DNA from: Beroe ovata
Taxonomy: Eukaryota > Ctenophora > Nuda > Beroida > Beroidae
Length of the DNA: 20,601 nt
Assembly (NCBI GenBank): GCA_946803715.1
Contig: CAMPET010000145.1
Coordinates: 52,029 to 72,629 of the forward strand
Reading direction: 5' to 3'
Position 1 is the stretch's first letter; each line of letters begins with the position of its first letter. This document shows, in pieces, positions 1 through 10,233 of this stretch. The translations under genes and the position numbers were made by a program. The notes below the pieces were generated by a model. The model did not search any database. It worked only from the letters and a program-made list of their open reading frames with translations, and was not told the origin of the DNA.

Positions 1-29
<29 letters not shown>
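1..29. repeat. (AC)n microsatellite at the left edge
   Basis: Uninterrupted AC dinucleotides fill the first 29 bases, so the tract extends beyond the window. It lies just 3' (in minus-strand sense) of the putative last visible exon of gene C and would be in its intron. A second clean AC tract lies at 1013-1032. Confidence 0.95.
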
Positions 30-31
<2 letters not shown>

Positions 32-55
32 ACGCACTGTCTCCATCACACGTAC

Positions 56-2591
56 TGGCTGCCCCGATCACTTCTGCTTTCTGGACGAGGGTGCGGACCT
101 CGCTGACCGTGAGGACGTCGCCCAGCACTTGCTGTACGAGATACTGAACTTGGGCAGCGTCGATCACTCCCCGTTCCTCTACATCTCCCACCTTGAATGC
201 GTTCTCCAGCGCTGTGGACGGAGGGAATATTGTGTGAGGAGATTGGGTGAGAGCATGCAGGGGGAGGGAATGGATGGGTGAGAGCGAAAAGATAGTACGG
301 TGAGTGAATGGGAGGGTAGGGGTGAGGGAAATGTTTTGCGTCTGAACGGGAGAGGGAGGGGTGAGATGTGGACCGGGTATGGGCTGGGGACGTGCTGGGG
401 AGAAAGGGAAGGGAGGGCGGACGGGGCCTTCTTTGCTCGGAAACCTCGAATATCGATGTTTTTGTGTACCTAACAATTGAACCCCACCCTTTCCGTTATT
501 ATATAATAACACTTTTCATGCGCTATTCAACTCTTGCTACTTCTCCAGACTCCAATAATACGTGGGACAGTGTTACAGCATTGTCAATATAGGAGTAGTG
601 ACAAGTAACCTTGTGCTAACCAAGCACGCAATGGTCTGATATCAGGAGCAGTTGACCCGAGGATAATTGTTGCAGAGTGGACTTCAGCAACATTATAGAG
701 CAATATTATAGAGCGGGAAACTGAATGGAGCAACATATAATTATAGTTTTTAGCAACATCCGGAAGGCTTCCAGGTGCTCTAATTAGCGAGTCAACACCA
801 CATGTTTCTATGATTTCGCTCTGCCATTTCCAGAAAATGAAACAGAAAATAGCACTTCCGAGTATTACAACTTTCTCTAAATCTAGACTGACTGACGCCA
901 CACTACGTCTGTCAATATAGGAATAGACTACCGGACTTCCGTTAATTTGTACAGTTTCCGTATTATCATGTGGGGTATGATATGGTTGTCGACAACGCAT
1001 TTTAACACGAATACACACACACACACACACACGCAGACTCATACACAAACTTCTACAACATTTGTGCGGTTGTCACAAAAGCAGAAATGTTGTAGAAGTG
1101 TCCGATGTACTCCTTGACAAAACTCGGATTCAGGGAGTAGACTACATGGCGTTATAGATTCGATACCTATGCCAGGGGGTTGTCGAGTGTCGATATACCC
1201 TGTTATAACCTGAGATACCTGATATAGCCTGTATTGTCTGCTATCCAGGCCAACTTTATACCATACATTGCATACGATTTTCGACAACATCAGCTTAACC
1301 ACATGCGAGTGTGTTGACTGCGTGTGTATAACATAGTTAATAGCGCGCCAAATTGATTAAATTAATAACACTAATTATACTGAAAGGGAGACGTGTATGA
1401 CATTGTCCGGCGCACGTGACCGGATTGCTGTATCCTGATTGGTCGACAAGTACACAGGGCTTCGTTCTCATTGGTCGTGAGAGAAGGGAGGACTCAAAAT
1501 ATAATATACATTGACCTGGTCGACACACAGCAGGGCTTCGTACAGGACGGCTGTTAGGATGAATACTGAATATGACATTATGCGAATATACAATGAGATT
1601 TCGTTCATTTTCATCCATATCGACCTTTAACATGGTCGCAAAGCCACGTTATGATCCGAGTAGAGAGGGACAAGAGAAAGAGAATAGGAGGATGGGAGGA
1701 CTACTACCACCTCACGAGTACTGGTATAGTCAGAGTGAGGGGTCGGGGCTTTTGTAAATTGTTATACATTATACATGAGTACATTATACATGATGTACAG
1801 TGTACATGAGTACATTATACATGATGTACATTGTACAGGGTTCAACTTACCTGAGATCTGGCATTCTGTTAACAGCTTCGTCGCCGCCTGGAATCAATAA
1901 ACCGTGTTAGAAATTAGAATATATCGGGCAAATTCATAAAATATTATTCATCGTTCACCGTGATAATACATATGCAGCAGCATATGCGATAGTGACTGAG
2001 CTTATTCATGGCAGTACTGTAATTTCATTTGTAGCAGCCCTCAATAAGAACTTATCATCAGTATTTTTGCAAGTGTTCTTGACAAGAAGGGTATGTTTAG
2101 GACTTATTTAGAATATAAGGGGTAAAGGAGGGACAGCACTGCAATAAAGGGATGATAACATCAGCTGTGACTAATGAGTATTGAGTAATCCAGTTATAAT
2201 CTAGTTGTAGAGCAGTCGGCAGACTTCAATATCTCATTCAATATCCATTGTCTGAATAAGACAAATACAGCCGACACTAATTACAACTATAATCCGACTG
2301 AAGGACCTTGTCGCTGGAATCTTTAGACTTCAGCTTGGATCGTCTGTGTTTCTTGGGGGGAGCAGCGCCTAAGGTAGAACCGTCCTCAACGTGTTTGGGG
2401 ATGCGCTGTATGGGCGTGTCTGGGTCTGTATCACCTGCCACTGCCACCTCTCCCTCAGGTGCTAGTTCGGGAGGTGGCGAGGAGATGGGTGGCTCCTCGC
2501 TCGGCGGCGGCGGCGGCGGCGTCTCCTCGATAACCACGGGCTGGAGGTTCTGCTGAGTGTCTCCGTTCTCCAACATCATGCTTAGCATCAT
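56..2591 (-). CDS. Putative gene C: proline-rich, EF-hand-like protein (partial, 3 exons visible)
   Basis: I do not recognise the family. Proposed minus-strand exons are 2591-2307, 1887-1851 and 211-56, giving about 159 codons and continuing past the window. Exon 1 starts at a Met-Met pair; an in-frame stop lies 18 nt upstream, which supports this start. It encodes an acidic, Pro-rich N-terminus (a PPPPPP run near residue 25) and then a basic KKHRRSKLKSK stretch. The 37-nt exon 2 has a good acceptor (ATTCCAG) and donor (GTAAG). Exon 3 reads ALENAFK, then a 12-residue loop DVEERGVIDAAQ, then amphipathic helix. This resembles an EF-hand with Asp1, Gly6, Ile8 and Asp9 but Gln instead of Glu at position 12, so calcium binding is doubtful. 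Phases agree (0, then 1, then 1). Weak point: the exon 1 donor would be AAG/GTCCTT, which is poor, so exon 1 could instead end at its TAG (2277-2279) and belong to a separate gene. The ends of exon 3 are better supported than the join. Confidence 0.4.
1343..1474 (+). promoter_or_regulatory. Promoter-like cluster: E2F-like site, CACGTG E-box, two inverted CCAAT boxes
   Basis: Seen directly: GCGCGCCAAA at 1343-1352 (reverse complement matches the E2F consensus TTTSGCGC), CACGTGAC at 1413-1420, and ATTGGTCG at 1438 and 1470, exactly 32 bp apart. Two ATTGG boxes about three helical turns apart are typical of NF-Y-bound promoters. The first fits the Y-box form CTGATTGGYY. This orientation is common upstream of a start to the right, where the Met-initiated frame at 1632 lies, but the cluster could act in either direction. 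Promoter activity is an inference. Confidence 0.4.
1632..1753 (+). CDS. Possible first coding exon of an unrecognised plus-strand gene
   Basis: An ATG at 1632 opens about 41 codons beginning MVAKPRYDPSREGQEKENRR and rich in charged and aromatic residues, unlike the low-complexity frames nearby. It ends at a possible donor (GTAAAT at 1754) just before an in-frame TAA at 1755-1757. It lies 160-290 bp downstream of the E2F/E-box/CCAAT cluster, as a first exon would. I find no matching downstream exon and do not recognise the sequence. It would overlap the proposed intron 2 of gene C on the other strand. It may be chance. Confidence 0.2.
1777..1838. repeat. 31-bp tandem duplication of a palindrome-rich unit
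   Basis: The unit beginning GAGTACATTATACATG occurs at 1777-1807 and again from 1808, differing only at a few bases near its end. Each unit contains TGTACA and TACAT palindromes, so the whole stretch can fold on itself. It lies 10-75 bases on the 3' side (minus-strand sense) of the 37-nt gene C exon, inside the following intron. Confidence 0.8.
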
Positions 2592-2600
2592 CGTATGTGT

Positions 2601-2695
2601 GTGTTACAGCGTGACGCGTGTGTTACAGATCGCGAGTGTTACACCAAGAGTGTGTAACGCACTGCGTGTAACGCACCGTGGATATGCGTGTAACA
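2601..2695. promoter_or_regulatory. Array of six GTGTTACA / GTGTAACR motifs
   Basis: GTGTTACA occurs at 2601, 2620 and 2636, and GTGTAACG/A at 2652, 2666 and 2688. The shared core is GTTAC in one orientation for three copies and in the other for the last three. Start-to-start spacing is 14-22 bp. The array is immediately upstream (minus-strand sense) of the gene C start at 2591 and contains several CpGs, so it may be a promoter or enhancer. A smaller cluster of the same motif lies at 6822-6847. Function is inferred from position only. Confidence 0.35.
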
Positions 2696-2955
2696 GGAGG
2701 GAGTAACGAAATCAGTTCTCAAAAAGGAGACGGACAAACAAGACTCGGTAGATGAAGTTTACTGCTGCTCGGGAGTACAGGGTATATCTGTGAAAACGAG
2801 CTTTCAACACATGTCTATAATATGACATAGTGCAGCCCGATATAATGCCGTGTGGCAGATCACGGCTTATAATGCACATCACACGCGTGTCGATCAGAGT
2901 GGCATCTAGGTGGCAGATAGGGTTCATTGCGATGGAATTGCTCTATTTGTGTCGA

Positions 2956-2969
2956 GGGGGGGGGGGGGG
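2956..2969. repeat. G14 homopolymer followed by an N
   Basis: Fourteen G bases are followed by T and an undetermined base at 2971. The stretch 2700-3120 around it holds no supportable exon. The tract may be under-resolved in the assembly and could form a G-rich structure. Confidence 0.9.
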
Positions 2970-3125
2970 TNACCTATCATACAATGTACAACAAACATAG
3001 GGTACTGCTAATGACTATACGTAATTGAAGTGATGAGGAAAGGAGTCAGTTATAGTGAAGGGGAAAGCGTGCGAAGCAACAACAGAAAATATTATACAAC
3101 ATGATAAAAAGAGCAGCCGACTAGC

Positions 3126-3381
3126 TGTGTGCGTGTGCGTGTGTGTGTGCGTGTGTGTGCGTGTGTGTGTGTGAGTGTGTGTGTGTGTGTGCGTGCGTCC
3201 GCTGTGTGTTGCTATGTTGAAAAGTGTATAGAATGGAGTCCGGCAACAAAATCGCGTGTGTGTCAGTGCGATGACAGGACTGTGTACACATCACTGTGTG
3301 TCAGTTTTTGTGTGTGTATGTATGTCAGTACTCAGTTTGTGTGTGTTTTTGTGTGTGTGTGTTTTTGTGTGTATGTGTGTA
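3126..3381. repeat. Interrupted (GT)n microsatellites
   Basis: A dense GT tract with GC interruptions covers 3126-3196, and a looser TG/TTTTG tract covers about 3291-3381. Open frames here (Val/Cys on plus, Thr/His on minus) are low-complexity artefacts. No gene is supported from 2700 to 3936. Confidence 0.9.
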
Positions 3382-3936
3382 TTGGTGTCATTCACTTTTT
3401 CCGATAGGCCACGTGGTGACATGTAATACAGTTCACTGTGAATCCCCCTATCGAGATCAATGAAAATCGGGAGAGGTGTCAAAATTGGTTTTCTGGGCGT
3501 GGGTGTGCGCATGTGTTTATTTCAGACAAAGGTCCTGGGAGACGTGATATGTCATCATAAAAAGAGGGAGTGGTTTTCCACCCGTCAAGAGAGAAAGGCA
3601 ACGCATATTCGGTTACAGAGAGAGAGAAAGAACACATATTCAGTGCAACATATTCTTGTAGAGTATCATTGGTGGCTTCGGCCAGTTTTCCGAGTTACCG
3701 GAACGAATTCGAAATTATCGGTTAGAATTACAGGGGAATCCCTAGAAAGGAGATCTGAATAATTCAGATCGCTGTCATCGCGCTCTGGTGTAGATCTATC
3801 ATCGTAACTATAAAGTGCGGCATACACAGAGAGAGTGATGAAACATGATCACCCTAGCCCCCTGCTCTTTCAGCTCCCACTGAGTGGCAATTGTAATCAG
3901 ACACCGTGCTGACACACACACACACTCTATGGTGGT

Positions 3937-6900
3937 TCATGAGTCGACATTCTTTGGTGTCTGAAATATTCTCCTAATCTCACCCGGTAAACGACAATAT
4001 TCACAACTCCGATATAATGCAATAATTTCTTCAGATTTTCTCCGTAGAAAGGAAGAACACTCACCTCGGGTTCAGGATAAAACTCGGAAGTTCCCACCCT
4101 CTCACGACACCCGGTGCTCATTTCCGGGTCGGATTCCCCAACGGAATATTGATCAGCTTCCACTGATATCCGATTATTAATAAACCTCACTGAAAAACTG
4201 CTGTGTTCGAGGTCGCCAGTACCATCGTCTTTACAACTCGAACTGAGGTCGTTCAGAGCCATTTCACCGTTTGACAGACCCGACTGACCGACGCTTATCG
4301 TCTGACTCTCGTCTGGAGAAATGTCTGCTGCACCAGTGTTACTCTCGTCAGGACGACTAATGACAATGTCTGGTGTTTTTTCCACCGTCTCGTGAACGCT
4401 CGTATCCTCCGACATTTCCGATTTACAGTTTATCTCCGACGGGGTTACTGCGTTTATGAAGTTCGACTCGAGGAGCTGTGACCGGGTTTTGCTCCGTCGC
4501 CGTAACGACCACGACCGGAGGAATTTGGGTCGGAGTACCGGAGCTTCCTCCATTGAGTCTCGTTTAGAGCGACGATCGAGGGATTGGTGTTTCGTCCGGC
4601 GATCGAGCGAGTGATTCCGGTTAAACTTGTCAATCGGTTCACTGGTACTGCTGCTTGATTTAGACTTCTTGTCGGATTTGGAGTGTTTCTTGGTGTCGTG
4701 TTTTGTGTTGCGTTTATCGGAGTTCTCGTTCTTGGGATGCTTGTCAGGGGGTCTGGTACGGCGGTCTGACAGTTGACGGACTATCTTCTGCATTTCAGGG
4801 AGGCTAAGGGAGGCTAAGGGAGGGCTGGACGTGGGAAGAGGCGGGGTTAGGAGCGAAAACTAGTCCGAAATATGGTATCATATAGTCGATAGCAAAACGA
4901 AATGTATGTACAGCTGCAGTAAAATAGGGAGATCTAGAGGAATAGGGAGCTCATTACAGTATACAGAATATTCGACAACAACGCTGGGTTGAACACGGAA
5001 TAAACTGAGTAGTAGGTAGTAAGAGGGTATTAGTGTATTCTCGGAGTTGAGTGAATGAGCACGCTAATTAGGATATGTAAGTGAGGGCATGTCATACACT
5101 CTACTAATTATTATTCGGCTTTAATTAGACGAACGTAGATCTTAAGTCAAACTCGAGCAAATTATAAACCAAGTCTAAATACAGCATTAATATATGCAGA
5201 CACACAAACACGCGAGAATACACACACAGTGTATCCCTCTATGAAATACGGAGAGTCTGTATGAGATAGTATACAGGGAACAAGCACCATTTGCAATGCC
5301 ATTGCTCTTAACAACTACCTGTCTAATTCACGTATTGTGTGACAACCTCAAATTGTGGTTAATTGCGTTGCTTTCTCCAGATGCAAATTTAATCTATTGA
5401 TCATTGTTGCAACACACACACAACCAACCAAATCCTGGCTACTTGAGATGAAGAATCATTAGCAATCGTTTAGCGCCAGGAAACATAGCAGATCAACTAT
5501 TCAACTGGGGGAGGGGCCGCAAAGAGTGGGATGAAAAACAATACCAGCTCCCATTTTATACAGAAAGTAGAGAAGCAGTGTACACAAAACATCTCTAAAT
5601 TGCAAGCAGGTATTTAGAGGTCGCTTCCCTTTGTTTAGAGTGGTCGACGGTCATCAGTTTAGTTCATTATGTCACCGTATAATAGCTAATAAGCTAAGTC
5701 AAGAGTGGTATAAAACACAGAAATATATTTCAACTTATATTGGTTTTTGCGTATAACACATGGAAGACAATGAACACAGCATGAGTGCATCACAAAAATC
5801 ACGGAAATGGGGCAGTATAAATCACTATCATGGATTGTGGAGTGTATGATAAGGTGTAAGCTATGTATGAGGGAATACTATTGGGATATGCGCTTGTGAT
5901 TAAACTATAAGTCCTATAGTTACTATAATCTATAGTTACTATAATCCAGCTCTAATTTCACTGTCAAAATTGCCATACTATCGAACTAACCACACTATCC
6001 GCATAGCGCACTATGGGTGGACTCAAAACCGACCAAGCCAACACACACACGCAAAAACACGCACACACAAACATACACATACGCACACTCAAACACATAT
6101 ATGGACGAGAGCTCCAAAGTAGACATGGCAAAGCAATGGAGAGAGAGAGCGAGTAAGGTTTAGTAGACATGTCGTTACGTACCATGTGCTACGATAGTGT
6201 CATACTGCGATATGTAACAAAGGCAAACACACACTCTATCGTAAAATCCGTGTGCGTGCCTGTGTGGAATAAGAGCGCGTGTCTGTGTTTGTGTGTTTGT
6301 GCGTTGAGATGTGTGTGTACAAATGAACAAAGCATCGCAACACAAATTCTATATTTATATACCACTGTCAAATGTGATAACAGGACACATGTTAAACAAG
6401 GAAATATAAACATAATAAGGTACACTTTTGCTAAGAGTAGGATTTCTGATACAGGGTCTATCGATAGATCCGTCACAATTTCCGGAATTTATCATTCAAT
6501 GTTCCTGGCAACCAGATATTATTTGGCATTTTATCAGCAGTGCGTTTCAAACGTGCGTTCAACAGACACACACTCTGACATACACACAGACACGCACCCT
6601 ATAGTAGCGGAGTGTTGACTACAAAGTTTTACAAAACATCATATANGATCTGTGTGTAGCATGTGTGTGTGTGTGTATGTGTGTCTGTGTATGTGTGAGT
6701 GTGTGTCGTCAAGCTATAGCCGAAAGGTCGCACTTTATTGAATATTGAAAACCATGACCTATTATAAGCGGTCAAACAGCTGTCAACAACCCTGATGTCA
6801 GCTTTAGTGTCATTGAGTCAAGTGTAACAGCGTGAGTGAGTGTAACGCTGATTGAGTGTAGCCGTGCAAATTCTTACTGGGAGAGTTACACATGGAACAG

Positions 6901-9714
6901 ATGAAAGTTCAAAACCATTCGTTAACATCGATAAGCACCAGTGATAATATGAGTCCATCACATCAACTGCTTTTTGACAATTGACGCAGGGGTTGAAAAG
7001 TTAAGAATGATCAGATGAAAGGGCAATTAAATTCTCATTACAAAATGAAGAAGGAAACGACTGCAGTAGTCAAGACCGAGGCGCAAGAAATATAGACTGT
7101 AGACTCATAACACATTGCAGTACTGCGATCTCTGACACTGTATGTGAGTGTGTGTGTGTGTGAGAGAGTCTGTGTGTGAGTGTGTCTGTGTGTGTGAGTG
7201 TGTGTCTGTGTGTCTGTGTGTGTGAGTTTGTGAGAGTCTGTGTGTGTGAGAGTGTGTGTGTATGTGTTTGTGTGTGTGTGTGNTGTGTGTGAGTGTATTA
7301 TGCAGTACCGCATCACAGATGATTAATTAATATGTGAAGTGTTGTCAGGGGAGGCATGGGGGTGTGGGAATATCATCGCATGTGTCGAGACGTGTGTGTT
7401 TGTGCTTGTGTGTTTGAATGTGTTTTTGTGTCTGGGTCTGTGTCTGGGTCTGTGTTTCTTTCTGCGTGTGTTATGTGTATGCGTGTATGCGTGTATGCGT
7501 GTATGTGTGATGCGTAATATTGGGGGATGTGTTTACAGTGTATATTGTATAACTCAATGAACACACTGACTATCGGAACTATAAGTTCGCAGTACGGATT
7601 AGCCTATTATAATACACACGATACGTCTGATACGATTACAAGCGAATTACAGCGCTGTACCACGAAGAGGAGCGTTGTACATATCGGACCGCGTCTTCTG
7701 ACCTTGGAATTTGAAGCCTTTGTAAAAAACCTATATTTCTAAACACGCACACACATTCAAACGCACACACACACACACACTCGCACATTGCGGTAAACTA
7801 ATGCGCGTCTTGACTTGGAAATATTTCATATAGTAGAGGAATGTGTTGATATAGGTATCATCAGGATATTGTAATACCAAGAGAGGCTGCTCCTTCACAG
7901 CATGTTCAGGGGGTAACAAATTCCTCAACAAGATTACATGAGCTTGTCCCAAATTCCGGCAATTGAAATACCTAGTTTCAGATTCTCGACATTTATGTCG
8001 AATAATGTCCAATGGATTGTGTGATACTTATTGCTAAGTCAGCACTCAGTCATACCGCTTATCATGCATATACCAACATTCTAGGGTATAAGTTAAAACC
8101 TCTCCCAACATATAATATTGCTGCATGTGTTTAAACAGTGGCGCGAGATGACATACAATATGAGAAGTTACTTATCGTTAGAGACACTTGACACACTGAC
8201 ACACATACAAACATAACCATGGATTTTGTAGATCTTCATTAACGTGAGCTCATGCAGTAGAACTCTCATCATCGATTGAAAAGTACAGAGCAAATTTGGA
8301 AAAAGTGGTCTAAATCTGTCAACTTAGACGCGATCATTTCATAAGTGTGAACAGAAGTAAAAACAACGACAACCGGCACTGTCTAGACCAAGTGAGCAGA
8401 ACTAAATTCACACGAAAAGCAGCGCTATTCAAATACACAATGAACTGATTTGACATCAACATTAAACTGTCTAAATTTGAATTGAAATATCATATGTATA
8501 CAGCAATAAGTATAAGCAATAAAGCCGTACAAGAACATGCAGCAAACAGTGCTACTTCTCCATTTAGCACAAACACAAGTTAGGGGAGAGACACACTGAT
8601 ATATACCCATAATAAAGAGTACAATATACAGTACAACAAACGAGGGAGTGCTAACTCATTAGCTATATCCCTACCATAAGTAGTGAGAGGGAGAGAGAGA
8701 GAGGTCAAGAGGTGAACTCAATGTTTATCTTCATAATGTGTGTACATGTATGTAAAGGGACATATTAGGTTACTCAATGGTGAGTGATATGTTTGTGTAT
8801 TTGTCTGCTTGTCTGTGTGAATTAGTCTGAGTGTTTGTTTAATGTTTATTTGAGAGTTTCTAAAGACAGCTATGCATGATGCATACTCAGGTAATGGGTT
8901 GAACAGATCAAATTTTCTGTCAAGCAAACTTGAAGAAATATACTTAAGTGTGCTTGCTGAATTCCATTAGATAGTGGCCTTGGGATGATAGATATGAACA
9001 TCATAATAGATGAGGAACATACATCTCGGGGAAAATCTTGTGATATGTCAGATGTGTGTTTGAATCAGGCAGCTAAACAAAAGAGATAACCAACAAGTGT
9101 AAGTAAAGCAGTTAAACAACAACAAGAATTTCTGTAGACTCAGCTAAATTACACTGAGGGTGTTGTAATTTGATATGGTCATTTCAAATAAGATAAGAAG
9201 ATGACATATCACTGTAATTTGTTCTGGTTTAAGGGTCCATGAAGGGCTTGGTCATTGTAGATATGTAATTACCACATAATTAAATTATTTGGAAAACCAG
9301 TGAATGTTATTGAGCGGTCAAGGTCTGAGATAGTAACTGAGTTTTCAATAACAATATAAACAATATAAGCTAACTTGTAATGTAGCCTAATGTAAGAAGA
9401 AACAACAGTATCATATAAGGATCAAGACCATCCATTATCAGTCTTGCAAATTACTATCATAAAGACCTTCCATTTTGGAAGTTATTTGCAATGGATTGAG
9501 AATATTCTTCATAGAATTCAATGCGATCACAGGTTGATATTTTGAATATATCATGATTTAACACCTTTAACTTAACTATTCATGATTTGAGATTAAAATC
9601 AGACTGCCTTCAAGAGTGAACTAAGAATTAGACTTTTGAAATCTACCAGAGAATATGTAACTTATTCAATGGTGCAAAATGATTATTGACTCTACTCACC
9701 TTGTTGGCATCCAT
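3937..9714 (-). CDS. Putative gene B: Lys/Ser/Arg-rich protein, about 253 aa
   Basis: I do not recognise a family. The best supported part is exon 4787-4065 (723 nt, 241 codons), with a pyrimidine-rich tract and CAG acceptor and a perfect GTGAGT donor. Its N-terminal third is very basic, with Lys/His/Ser blocks and near-repeats HSLDRRTKHQ and QSLDRRSKRD, then WSLRRRSKTRS. These are RRxS-type sites expected for basophilic kinases. The rest is acidic, Ser/Thr/Glu-rich and probably disordered. A 3' exon 3960-3937 (acceptor TTTCAG) would add TPKNVDS and a stop; without splicing the frame reads on to about 3927. A candidate first coding exon, 9714-9700, has an excellent start context (AACATGG), a TTTTTTGCAG acceptor at 9720 and a GTGAGT donor. 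It encodes MDANK and is phase-compatible, but the join spans 4.9 kb and is uncertain. Nuclear localisation is possible from the basic stretches only. Confidence 0.4.
4798..4824. repeat. Tandem 10-mer forming the polypyrimidine tract of the large gene B exon
   Basis: GGGAGGCTAA is repeated at 4798 and 4808 with a partial third copy. On the minus strand this reads as CCTCCCTTAG repeats, placing two spare TTAG acceptor-like sites upstream of the CAG used at 4788-4790. Only the CAG keeps the long frame open from a phase-0 join. Confidence 0.7.
5915..5946. repeat. Perfect 16-bp tandem repeat
   Basis: TATAGTTACTATAATC occurs twice with no spacer. The unit is nearly palindromic (ATAGT and ACTAT arms), so it could form a small cruciform. 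Function unknown. Confidence 0.9.
6040..6096. repeat. (CA)n microsatellite, interrupted
   Basis: CA repeats are broken by GCAAAAACAC and ACATACACAT variants. The tract lies in the gene-poor stretch and accounts for the Cys/Val-rich minus-strand frame nearby. Confidence 0.9.
6662..6707. repeat. (GT)n microsatellite
   Basis: TGTGTGTG with TATG, TCTG and GAG interruptions. An undetermined base lies just upstream at 6646. Confidence 0.9.
7141..7295. repeat. Compound (GT)n / (GTCT) / (GAGA) microsatellite
   Basis: About 155 bp of GT repeats with regular TCTG and GAG variants and an N at 7283, suggesting an unresolved length. Multiple frames stay open through it but encode only simple Thr/His or Val/Cys repeats. 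Confidence 0.95.
7389..7511. repeat. GT-rich simple repeat with GTCTGG and GTATGC sub-repeats
   Basis: TGTGTCTGGGTC is repeated around 7425-7455, and GCGTGTAT is repeated about four times at 7477-7507. These are interrupted dinucleotide-derived repeats, non-coding in appearance. Confidence 0.85.
7742..7787. repeat. (CA)n microsatellite
   Basis: CA repeats with GC and TTCAAACG interruptions, followed by a stretch that is open on the minus strand at about 7800-8020. Confidence 0.9.
8684..8703. repeat. (GA)n microsatellite
   Basis: About ten GA units with one GAGG interruption. Surroundings from 8040 to 9690 are AT-rich and show nothing else I can support. Confidence 0.9.
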
Positions 9715-10233
9715 GTTGACTGCAAAAAATGAATTCCTGCTTTTTGCCCTCCTTGAAAAAGGATTGGTGATAAATCTCACATGACCACAAAGTATATTCA
9801 CTCAAATCTAACATAACCACATCATAAAAAGAATGTTACAAAAAGGATGGCATATTGTCGCTCATGGTGGGAGTATTTATACCAAAAATAGTCACCCTGG
9901 CTTTGCCTCTATCTCCTCACAATGATATATGAACCAAAGAAATTGGCATCAACAACCAAATTTCGTTAGATCCATGTTATAAGTCGTGGATTTACAAAAA
10001 CTAAAATATTTAAAAAATGTATAGAAATATGTCAAACAAAAAAATGGGTGCGCCACATGCATAGTCGGTGAATGATCTGAAAAGTCGTAATAAAAACAAT
10101 AAGACCCGTAGCGCGTTCGGAGTATTTGGGTCACGCACACTCACGCACGCGCAGCGCGGCCCGGGAACATTGGAACAACATCTGCTATGCTTTTTTGAAA
10201 GCGCGCGCGCCTTCATCCGCGCGCACCGCATTG

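Larger units (their letters stand above)
4825..9699. other. Gene-poor stretch, possibly intron 1 of gene B
   Basis: Nearly 4.9 kb without a convincing exon on either strand. It is AT-rich and holds several CA/GT microsatellites (listed separately), a perfect 16-bp tandem repeat at 5915-5946, and GTGTAAC motifs at 6822-6847. A protein-like frame on the minus strand at about 7800-8020 lacks good splice borders. The rest, notably 8040-9690, shows only AT-rich sequence with short frames. Confidence 0.5.

Noticed and set aside
584-1633. Minus-strand frames of 87-154 codons
   Set aside because: No recognisable domains, an AC microsatellite inside one of them, and no coherent splice structure. They lie in the proposed gene C intron.
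2712-2927. 71-codon minus-strand frame
   Set aside because: No domain, no fitting splice sites, and expected by chance at this base composition.
6169-6618. 149-codon plus-strand frame
   Set aside because: Low-complexity Cys/Val and Thr/His segments from CA/GT repeats, no homology seen, and an equally open frame on the opposite strand.
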